Source of the DNA: Streptomyces spororaveus
Lineage (GTDB): Bacteria; Actinomycetota; Actinomycetes; Streptomycetales; Streptomycetaceae
Reading direction: 5' to 3'
Assembly: GCF_016755875.1 (NCBI RefSeq)
Contig: NZ_BNED01000005.1
Span: 3,017,001-3,081,000, forward strand
Length of the DNA: 64,000 nucleotides
Below the pieces are notes generated by a model. It worked only from the letters and a program-made list of their open reading frames with translations, was not told where the DNA came from and searched no databases. The translations under genes were made by a program, and so were the position numbers. Of this stretch, positions 57,941 to 64,000 are shown piece by piece. Every line of letters starts with the position of its first letter. Within the stretch, counting starts at the first letter, position 1.

Positions 57941-58864
57941 GTGAACAAGGTCGAGGAGTTCGAGGACCTGCGGTCACTGCTGTTCTCGATCGCATACAGG
58001 ATCCTCGGCAGCGTGAGCGAGGCCGAGGACGCGGTACAGGAGACCTGGCTCCGCTTCGACGCCTCGACCACCCGGCCCGAGTCCACCAAGGCCTTCCTGT
58101 CGACGACGATCACCCGGCTCTCGATCGACGTACTGCGCTCCGCGCGGGTGCGGCGCGAGGCGTACGTCGGGCCGTGGTTCCCCGAGCCCCTGCTGAACGA
58201 TCCGTACCAGGACCCGGCGCGGTCGGTGGAGCTGGCGGACTCGGTGTCGATGGCCGCGCTGCTGCTCCTGGAGCGGCTCAGCCCGCTGGAACGCTCGGTG
58301 TTCGTCCTGCGGGAGGTCTTCGCCTTCGGCTTCGACGAGGTCGCCACGGCGGTGGGCCGCTCGGAGGCCGCCTGCCGACAGCTGCTGGTCCGGGCACGGC
58401 GGCACATGGAAGCCGGAGAGCCGCGGTTCCGGGCGGACCGTCAGGAACGGCGCGAACTGGCGACGCGGTTCCTGGACGCGATGAAGGACGGCGACGTCGG
58501 CGGGCTGCAGCGGCTGCTGGCGGCCGACGTCCAACTGGTCGGGGACGGCGGCGGCAAGGCCCCGCAGCTCGCCAAGGCCATCGTCGGCGCGCAGAACGTG
58601 GCTCGCCTGCTCACCTCGGTCTTCCCGTGGCTGATCCGGCTCGGCGTGACCACCGAACCGCACGACGTGAACGGCGAGCCGGGCGCGATCGCTCGCGACC
58701 CGGACGGCAAGGTGCTCCACGTCCTGGCCTTCGAGTTGCTCGACGGCCGCGTCCGGACCATCCGCTCAGTGGTCAACCCGGACAAACTGGCCCACCTGGG
58801 CCCGGTGGCCGACGCCTGGGCGATCGACCGCACCCTCCGCGAGGCCCGCCGCGGGGGACGGTAG
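57941..58864 (+). CDS. RNA polymerase ECF sigma factor, ECF41 (SigJ-like) family
   Basis: 307 residues. Sigma-2 (residues ~8-72) and sigma-4 (~105-155, LEERLSPLERSVFVLREVF and the helix-turn-helix FDEVATAVGRSEAACRQLLVRA) are joined by a linker with WFPEP (79-83). A SnoaL-like C-terminal extension (~170-300) carries the family motifs DGGGK (202-206) and NPDKL (279-283). In this family the extension replaces an anti-sigma factor and tunes activity. The GTG/ATG choice is clear: GTG at 57941 follows GGGGAGGGAAG. It sits 77 nt after its likely target gene. Confidence 0.95.
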   Translation: MNKVEEFEDLRSLLFSIAYRILGSVSEAEDAVQETWLRFDASTTRPESTKAFLSTTITRLSIDVLRSARVRREAYVGPWFPEPLLNDPYQDPARSVELADSVSMAALLLLERLSPLERSVFVLREVFAFGFDEVATAVGRSEAACRQLLVRARRHMEAGEPRFRADRQERRELATRFLDAMKDGDVGGLQRLLAADVQLVGDGGGKAPQLAKAIVGAQNVARLLTSVFPWLIRLGVTTEPHDVNGEPGAIARDPDGKVLHVLAFELLDGRVRTIRSVVNPDKLAHLGPVADAWAIDRTLREARRGGR

Positions 58865-58898
58865 CGGGGGCGGGGGGCGGGGGCGCGGGCGCGGCTTC

Positions 58899-59323
58899 GG
58901 GGCTGATCCGCGCGTGCGGGGTCGGTTGGTGGGGCGGTGGCTGCGGAGGGGCTGTTCCGCTGGGGCGGTGGTCAGTGATGTGTATGGGGGTTTCCCGTCA
59001 GTCTCATCGTCTCTCCGTGTCGGGCCGGTCCCTCAAGGGCGCTCGTTCCTCGCGTCGCTTCGCGATGGCCTGACGGCCACCCTTGACCGACCGTCCCGCC
59101 ACGGAAATCCGAAGACTGCCGAGAAGCCCCCAAAAGAACGAGCCGGTCCAGGCTTTGAAGGACGGGGCGGCCAGAGACCCCCTGCCCGGACGGGGGCAGG
59201 CACGCTCCCGAGGCGGGGCCCATGGCAGCGGCCTGCCGGGTCGGGGGAAGCGCCCCACATCGCTACGCACTCCCCATCTCTCAGCGTCTCCAGTCCGTCT
59301 TGGGCTGGACATAGGCCGCCCAC
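58899..59323 (+). repeat. Left arm of a large imperfect inverted repeat
   Basis: 425 bp that match the reverse complement of 59862-60287. The segment 58977-59146 (170 bp) differs from 60040-60209 at one base only (A/C at 59101). The outer and inner parts have short indels and substitutions. Short stems such as TCGCG/CGCGA lie inside, so RNA from it would be structured. Confidence 0.95.
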
Positions 59324-59424
59324 AACCTCGATCCGACACTCGACGCGCGTCCGACGACCGGCCGGGGCTGGGCATAAGCCGCCCACCACCCATTCGCTTC
59401 TCCCAGACTGCGACCGACGGCCGG
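59298..59424 (-). repeat. Two inverted copies of the 63-65-bp unit
   Basis: Copies at 59298-59360 and 59361-59424, in the opposite orientation to those at 59695-59887. Shared cores are GGGCTGGACATAGGCCGCCC and GTCCGACGACCG, with a variable middle. Confidence 0.85.
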
Positions 59425-59694
59425 TTTGGTGCTGAAGAGAGCTGCTGAGAGGGACTGACGGCCGGTACCTCGCCTATTCCGTCGTGGAACTGGGTCAGTG
59501 AGACCACGACACCACAAACCCACCCCCAAACAGGGGCAATTGGGGCAAGCTGGCGGCCTTCTGGGCCACTCATGTGCGCTGACCTGTATCCACGACGAAA
59601 TAGCCGCAGTCCCACGCCTTTTCACCCCGGACGACGGCCAGACGCAGCCAAAGAGGACCCTCATGCGCCTGGGCGGCTCATGACCAGCCGCATA

Positions 59695-59887
59695 CGGTCG
59701 TCGGACGCCGTCATCGAGAGACCCGTGAGTGGTGGGCGGCCTATGCCCAGCCCAACTCGGTCGTCGGACGCCGAGACTGGGGAGTCAGTGGGGGTGGTGG
59801 GCGGCCTATGTCCAGCCCAAGACGGTCGTCGGACGCTGCGACTGGGGAGTCAGCGGGGGTGGTGGGCGGCCTATGTCCGGCCCAGGA
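59695..59887 (+). repeat. Three direct copies of a 63-65-bp unit
   Basis: Copies start at 59695, 59758 and 59823 (63, 65 and 65 bp). Each begins CGGTCGTCGGACGC and ends with GGTGGGCGGCCTATG followed by CCAGCCCA or close variants, with a variable middle. Confidence 0.92.
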
Positions 59888-60287
59888 CGGGCTGGAGACG
59901 CTGAGACGTGGGGAGCGCGTAGCGATTTGGGGCGCTTCCCCCGGTCCGGGTCTCGGTCTGGATGGGCCCCGCCTCGGGAACGTGCCCACCCGGGACCGGG
60001 CAGGGGGTCTCTGGCTGCCCCGTCCTGATCCTTGAGTGCCCGGCTCGTTCTTTTGGGGGCTTCTCGGCAGTCTTCGGATTTCCGGGGCGGGACGGTCGGT
60101 CAAGGGTGGCCGTCAGGCCATCGCGAAGCGACGCGAGGAACGAGCGCCCTTGAGGGACCGGCCCGACACGGAGAGACGATGAGACTGACGGGAAACCCCC
60201 ATACACATCCCTGACCACCGCCCGAGCAGCTCCCGCACACCGAAGCCACCGCCCCGCCACCCGACCCCGCCCGCGCGGATCGGCCCC
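59862..60287 (-). repeat. Right arm of the large imperfect inverted repeat
   Basis: 426 bp, the reverse complement of the left arm (58899-59323) over its whole length with short differences. The arms are 538 bp apart. Confidence 0.95.
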
Positions 60288-60403
60288 ACCGGAGCCCCCG
60301 CCCCGCCCCACCCCCATCCGGGTGATGGGCGGCGACCGGCCGACTCCGTTGGGGGATTTGTCATACCGGGCGTGGCAGCATCGGCCGTCTCGGAGGTGAT
60401 CCC

Positions 60404-61636
60404 ATGTCACATCGGCTGCCCTGTCGGCTGTCGTACCGGCTGTCGTACCGCCCGCTTCGCGCCGTCTGCATCGCCGCAGTGCTCGTCGTCGCCGGGCCGG
60501 TCCCGGGGGCCGGGGCCGAGCCCGGGCTGCCCGAAGGGGAGTCCGTCGGGGTGCTGCTCACGCGCCTGCAGGGTTTGTACCAGAAGGCCGAGGAGGCCGC
60601 CGAGGCGTACAACGCCACCGACGAGGCCCTCCGGGCCGGCCAGGCCGAGGAGCGGCTGCGCGCCGCCGCGCTCGGCAAGGCCCGTACGGCGCTCGACTCC
60701 GAGCGGGCCGTCGCCGGGCGGCTGGCCCGGGAGCAGTACCAGGGCGGCCAGGGGTTGTCCCCGTACGCCCGGATGCTGCTCGCCGGGAGCCCCCAGGCCG
60801 CCCTGGACCAGCGGCGGCTCGCCGCCCGCGAGGGCGCCCGGCGGGCGGCCGTACTGGCCCGGCTCGCGCGGGGCGAGAAGGAGGCCGACGCGCTCGCCGC
60901 ACGGGCCCGTGCGGCCCTGGACACCCGGCAGACCCTGGCCGCGCGGCAGAAGATCCACAAGGACGAGGTCGCGGCGCAGCTCAAGGAGGTCGAGCGGGTG
61001 CTCGCGGCCCTGACCCCGGATCAGCTCGCCCGGCTCGGCGCGCAGGAGGCCGAGAACACGGCCGTCGCGCAGCGGGACCTGCTCGGTTCGGGCCGGCTCC
61101 CCGCTCGTACGGGCACTCCGACGGCGGCCGGTGGTGCCGCGCTCACCTATGCGGCGGCGCAGATCGGCAAGCCGTACATGTGGGGCGCCGAGGGTCCGGG
61201 GTCCTTCGACTGCTCCGGGCTGACTTCGCAGGCCTGGGCGCACGCCGGGCGGGTGATCCCGCGGACGAGTCAGGAGCAGTGGGCCCGGCTGCCGAAGGTT
61301 CCGCTGGACCAGCTGCGGCCCGGGGACCTGGTGGTGTATTTCCCCAAGGCCACGCATGTGGGCCTGTACGTCGGCGGGGGCAAGGTGATCCAGGCACCGC
61401 GGCCGGGGGCCCGGGTCAAGGTCTCGCCGATCGCCGCGAACCCGCTGCTGGGCGCCGTCCGGCCGGACCCGGACGGCGCTCCGCTCGCCGAGTTCACCCC
61501 GCCCGAGCTGCCCGAGGCAACGGCGGGCGGGGCGACGGGCGAGGCGGGGGACGATACCGGCTACTCCGCCGAGGAAGCTCCGGACGCCACGGACGCCTCA
61601 GACGCCCCGGACGCCGACGCGACCTCCGCCAGGTAG
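60404..61636 (+). CDS. Secreted NlpC/P60 (C40) peptidoglycan hydrolase
   Basis: 410 residues. A signal peptide (residues ~1-38, ending AGA) is followed by a long coiled coil (about 45-215, rich in Ala, Arg and Glu, QxxQxx-like heptads) and a C-terminal NlpC/P60 domain with catalytic C270 (GSFDCSGL) and H318 (ATHVGLYVG). Such enzymes cut D-Glu-mDAP bonds; the coiled coil resembles RipA-type hydrolases. The C-terminal tail is Asp/Ala-rich. The ATG has a perfect GGAGGTGAT site 7 nt upstream. Its last 76 bp overlap the 3' end of the convergent monooxygenase gene. Confidence 0.94.
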   Translation: MSHRLPCRLSYRLSYRPLRAVCIAAVLVVAGPVPGAGAEPGLPEGESVGVLLTRLQGLYQKAEEAAEAYNATDEALRAGQAEERLRAAALGKARTALDSERAVAGRLAREQYQGGQGLSPYARMLLAGSPQAALDQRRLAAREGARRAAVLARLARGEKEADALAARARAALDTRQTLAARQKIHKDEVAAQLKEVERVLAALTPDQLARLGAQEAENTAVAQRDLLGSGRLPARTGTPTAAGGAALTYAAAQIGKPYMWGAEGPGSFDCSGLTSQAWAHAGRVIPRTSQEQWARLPKVPLDQLRPGDLVVYFPKATHVGLYVGGGKVIQAPRPGARVKVSPIAANPLLGAVRPDPDGAPLAEFTPPELPEATAGGATGEAGDDTGYSAEEAPDATDASDAPDADATSAR

Positions 61637-62847
61637 TCGGCGGTGTCCTCGGGGTCGTAGAAGTACGAGTCGAAGTCGGCCGGGTTGTCGAAGCCGTTGG
61701 CGAATCGATTCGCCACCGGCTGGAGCTGCCCGGCCGCGCCGATCAGGTTGAGTACGTGCTCCGGCGGGACGCCCAGCATCGCGTTCGTCCACTGGGTCAC
61801 CGGCTTGCCCGTGGTGAACCAGTACTTGTCGAAGGTGGCCTTCATCCACGCCTCGTCGAACGGCTTGTCCCCGTGCATCAGGATCGACGACAGGTAGGAG
61901 GCGGCGCACTTCGCGGCGGAGTTCGAGCCCTGCCCGGTGATCGGGTCGTTCGCGACGACCACGTCCGCGACGCCCAGCACCAGGCCGCCGCCCGGGAGGT
62001 GGCCGATCGGGTTGCGTACGACCGGCGCGTAGCGTCCGGCCAGTGTGGCGCCCGCGTCCGTCAGCTCCACCTTCTTCGCCCGGGAGTACTCCCACGGCGT
62101 GAACTTCTCCATCAGCTCCAGCGTGAGAGCGAGGTGCTCCGCCGGGTCCTTGACGCCGTTGAAGACGTCGAGCGGGCCGCCGGGGATGCCCTCCCAGAAC
62201 AGGATGTCCGCCCGGCCCGAGGTGGTCAGGGTCGGCATGACGAACAGCTCGCCGACGCCCGGGACCAGGTTGCAGCGGACGGCCTCCGTCTCCGGGTGCT
62301 CCGGGCGCGGGCCCAGGCCGTGCACGTAGGCGACGGCGAGCGAGCGCTGCGGTGCGTCGTACGGGGAGCGGGCCGCGTTCCGCCCGAACATCGAGACCAG
62401 TTCTCCCTTGCCGGCGGCGACCAGCACCAGGTCGTACGCACGGGAGAAGTAGTCGAGGTCGGCGACCGAGGCGCCGTGGATGACCAGCTGTCCGCCCCGC
62501 TGCACGAAGACGTCGAGCCAGCCGGCCATCTTCACGCGCTGGTCGACGGACTGCGCGTACCCCTTGAGCCTGCCGAGCCAGTCGATGGCCCGGCCGGCGT
62601 CGGGGGTGGCGACGGAGACGCCGAGGCCCTCGATCTTCGGGGCCTGCTGCTCCCAGAAGTTGATCTGGAGATCGCGTTCGTGCTGCAGGGCCGTGTCGAA
62701 CATGCACTGGGTGGACATGACCCGCCCGGTGCGGATCTCGTCCGCCGTCCGGTTCGACATGAGGGTGACCTCGTACCCCTTGGACTGGAGTCCGAGGGCG
62801 AGCTGGAGACCGGACTGGCCGGCTCCGACGACGAGTATCTTGCGCAT
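61561..62847 (-). CDS. Styrene/indole monooxygenase-like flavoprotein
   Basis: 428 residues. FAD-binding GAGQSGLQLALGL lies at the N-terminus, with the StyA family segments TADEIRTGRVMSTQCMFD, LVAAGKGELVSMF and NDPITGQGSNSAAKCA. StyA-type enzymes epoxidise aryl alkenes with FADH2 from a separate reductase (StyB); no reductase gene is in the window. It starts 26 nt after the conservon GTPase gene, so it is the last gene of that operon and its likely effector. The C-terminus is Ser/Ala/Glu-rich and overlaps the NlpC/P60 gene. Confidence 0.9.
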   Translation of the reverse strand: MRKILVVGAGQSGLQLALGLQSKGYEVTLMSNRTADEIRTGRVMSTQCMFDTALQHERDLQINFWEQQAPKIEGLGVSVATPDAGRAIDWLGRLKGYAQSVDQRVKMAGWLDVFVQRGGQLVIHGASVADLDYFSRAYDLVLVAAGKGELVSMFGRNAARSPYDAPQRSLAVAYVHGLGPRPEHPETEAVRCNLVPGVGELFVMPTLTTSGRADILFWEGIPGGPLDVFNGVKDPAEHLALTLELMEKFTPWEYSRAKKVELTDAGATLAGRYAPVVRNPIGHLPGGGLVLGVADVVVANDPITGQGSNSAAKCAASYLSSILMHGDKPFDEAWMKATFDKYWFTTGKPVTQWTNAMLGVPPEHVLNLIGAAGQLQPVANRFANGFDNPADFDSYFYDPEDTADYLAEVASASGASEASVASGASSAE

Positions 62848-62873
62848 CTCTCACGCTCTCTGTTCGAGGGGCT

Positions 62874-63506
62874 CTATTCGGGCGTGCTGTCGAGGGCGTG
62901 GCCCACCAGGGCGAGCAGCGATTCGACCACCGTGTCGCGGCGCCTCGCGTCCATGATCACGACCGGTACGTGGGGCGGGACGCTGAGCGCCTCGCGCACG
63001 TCCTCGGGCTCGTACGACTGCGAGCCGTCGAAGTGGTTCACGGCGACGGCGTACGGCAGCCCGCAGGTCTCGAAGTAGTCGAGGGCCGGGAAGCAGTCGC
63101 GCAGGCGGCGGGTGTCGGCCAGGACGAGGCCGCCGATGGCGCCTCGCACCAGGTCGTCCCACATGAACCAGAACCGTTCCTGGCCGGGGGTCCCGTACAC
63201 GTAGAGGACGAGGTCGTCGTCGAGGGTGACGCGGCCGAAGTCCATGGCGACGGTGGTGGTGTTCTTGTCCGGGGTGCCGGACAGGTCGTCGGTCGGGACG
63301 CTGGCCTCGGTCATCACCGCCTCGGTGCGCAGCGGGGTGATCTCGGAGACGGAGGAGACGAAGGTGGTCTTGCCGACGCCGAAGCCGCCCGCGACGAGCA
63401 CCTTGACGGCGACGGGTGCGCGGGAGCGGTCGTACTGCCAGGGCTGGGCCGGCTCGTCGTCCGACTGCGGCAGCACCACCGGGTTGTCAGAGACGGCGAA
63501 GACCAC
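62874..63506 (-). CDS. cvnD: Conservon GTP-binding protein (CvnD)
   Basis: 210 residues, MglA-like small GTPase. P-loop GGFGVGKTTF, switch II GTPGQERFWFMWDD and NHFDG in place of NKxD are visible. In Streptomyces conservons CvnD associates with CvnA (kinase-like), CvnB (roadblock) and CvnC (DUF742) at the membrane, similar to a G-protein coupled sensor. The GTG start lies 20 nt inside the end of the DUF742 gene (63487-63506 shared). Confidence 0.93.
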   Translation of the reverse strand: MVFAVSDNPVVLPQSDDEPAQPWQYDRSRAPVAVKVLVAGGFGVGKTTFVSSVSEITPLRTEAVMTEASVPTDDLSGTPDKNTTTVAMDFGRVTLDDDLVLYVYGTPGQERFWFMWDDLVRGAIGGLVLADTRRLRDCFPALDYFETCGLPYAVAVNHFDGSQSYEPEDVREALSVPPHVPVVIMDARRRDTVVESLLALVGHALDSTPE

Positions 63507-63876
63507 TGAGCACCCTTTCCAGCAGCGCGCGTTCGGGACGGCCGCTGCCGTGGCCCGTGCCGTAGACGCGGATCCTTCCCTGGTCGGCGAGGTCGCTGAC
63601 CAGGACGCGGACCACGCCGAGCGGGAGCTTCAGCAGCGCGGATATCTCGGCGATCGTGCGCATGCGGCGGCAGACCTCGACGATGGCGGGCATCTCGGGC
63701 ATGCGGTCGGGCTTCTGCGGTTCCGAGACCTTCGTGTCCAGGGTGGCGACGAACGTCTCGACGTGCAGGACCTGGGTGAAGCGGGTGCGGCCGCCCGTGA
63801 GCGAGTACGGGCGGACGCGGGCGGGGCGGCGGTCGGCGCCACGTATCGGCAGCCGTTCGGAGGCCGTACTCCTCAC
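63487..63876 (-). CDS. cvnC: Conservon DUF742 protein (CvnC)
   Basis: 129 residues. The DUF742 core RPYSLTGGRTR, the winged-helix part IVEVCRRMRTIAEISALLKLPLGVVRVLVSDL and the basic end RPERALLERVLSGLRRL are complete. It is a conservon member between CvnB and CvnD and is thought to bind the complex. The GTG start overlaps the roadblock stop (GTGA) by 4 nt. Confidence 0.93.
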   Translation of the reverse strand: MRSTASERLPIRGADRRPARVRPYSLTGGRTRFTQVLHVETFVATLDTKVSEPQKPDRMPEMPAIVEVCRRMRTIAEISALLKLPLGVVRVLVSDLADQGRIRVYGTGHGSGRPERALLERVLSGLRRL

Positions 63877-64000
63877 GGGGTGTTCTCCATCGACTGGCGC
63901 AGCTCGCTGCGGACTTCGGGGGTCAGTACGTGGCCGGCCCGGCCGACGAACAGGGCCATGTGGTAGGCGACGACACTCATGTCGCAGTCGGGGGTGGCGT
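63873..64000 (-). CDS. cvnB: Conservon roadblock/LC7 protein (CvnB), 5' end off window
   Basis: Only the C-terminal ~41 residues are visible (ATPDCDMSVVAYHMALFVGR, then LTPEVRSELRQSMENTP). This matches the end of roadblock/LC7 proteins of conservons, which bind and regulate the GTPase. The stop overlaps the CvnC start. The gene and the kinase-like cvnA that usually precedes it lie to the right of the window. Confidence 0.9.
   Translation of the reverse strand, partial: ATPDCDMSVVAYHMALFVGRAGHVLTPEVRSELRQSMENTP

Larger units (their letters stand above)
58865..60403. other. 1.5-kb non-coding region built around a large inverted repeat
   Basis: No convincing gene lies between the ECF41 gene and the NlpC/P60 gene. 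Both arms of the inverted repeat contain the same open frame ending SRVAVRPSRSDARNERP, but third codon positions are mixed (about 60-65% G/C against >90% in the neighbours) and no start or ribosome site is conserved, so I treat it as non-coding. The core (about 59425-59694) is unique and has lower GC than its surroundings. Confidence 0.75.

Noticed and set aside
59298..59887. CRISPR-like repeat-spacer structure
   Set aside because: The constant parts are longer than the variable ones, copies occur in both orientations and no cas genes are near.
59033..60153. Frames ending in SRVAVRPSRSDARNERP in both arms of the inverted repeat as possible short genes
   Set aside because: Third-position G/C is far below the genome norm, no conserved start or ribosome site, and the right-arm frame is interrupted.
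58899..60287. Insertion sequence with long terminal inverted repeats
   Set aside because: No transposase frame lies in the 538-bp core and no target-site duplication was found at the outer ends.

Overview
The window comes from a high-GC actinobacterium, almost certainly a Streptomyces chromosome. The GC content is about 70-73% with strong G/C bias at third codon positions. GTG and TTG starts are frequent, several genes have TANNNT boxes 6-8 nt before the start codon (leaderless-type promoters), and the lineage-typical chiS-chiR-chiC, rho-to-atp, nrtL-lysA-hom-thrC-thrB and conservon blocks are present. No plasmid, prophage or insertion-sequence backbone was seen.

Layout. 1-5.3 kb: a large membrane-anchored NTPase (runs off the left edge), a STAS protein, 3-hydroxybutyryl-CoA dehydrogenase, cobalamin adenosyltransferase and a small membrane protein. 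5.4-9.4 kb: the chitin block chiS-chiR-chiC with a textbook chitinase promoter carrying paired 12-bp repeats. 9.4-17.9 kb: DUF2550 protein, then the complete F1Fo ATP synthase operon atpIBEFHAGDC on the minus strand. 18.1-28.2 kb: minus-strand cell-wall, translation and termination genes (lipid-linked GlcNAc-1-P transferase, a divergent SHMT, a phosphatase-like protein lacking its catalytic Cys, Sua5, prmC, prfA, rpmE, an LCP ligase, rho). 28.6-34.7 kb: aspartate-family amino acid genes thrB, thrC, hom, lysA and the ArgRS-like stub nrtL. 34.8-38.9 kb: a single-domain response regulator, tRNA-Arg(CCG), and a small lower-GC accessory patch (DUF4145 protein, beta-family protein, two membrane-anchored unknowns).

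39-48 kb: XdhC, small unknowns, a split NHEJ set (ligase and LigD-type polymerase divergent from ku), a NERD protein, a secreted protein, and a lipoprotein-histidine kinase pair without a response regulator. 48.4-51.7 kb: an AurF-like diiron oxygenase with a TetR regulator, divergent from a second ferritin-like diiron protein. 51.8-54.6 kb: a transpeptidase PBP and FtsW/RodA-type glycosyltransferase operon. 54.7-58.9 kb: DUF6325 and SHOCT proteins, an alpha/beta hydrolase, and a carboxymuconolactone-decarboxylase-family gene followed by an ECF41 sigma factor; a perfect ECF41-type promoter lies in front of the decarboxylase gene.

58.9-60.3 kb holds the most unusual structure: a non-coding 1.39-kb imperfect inverted repeat with about 425-bp arms (170 bp with a single mismatch) and 63-65-bp tandem units pointing towards a unique core. 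60.4-64 kb: an NlpC/P60 hydrolase whose 3' end overlaps a styrene-monooxygenase-like gene tail to tail. That gene is the apparent effector of a conservon (GTPase, DUF742, roadblock protein) running off the right edge.

Themes: energy, envelope and translation housekeeping on the left; amino acid synthesis in the middle; DNA repair, redox and signalling accessory genes on the right. Gene starts were chosen from Shine-Dalgarno spacing, overlap with the upstream gene and family length. Functions rest on motifs read in the translated sequence; no database search was run.
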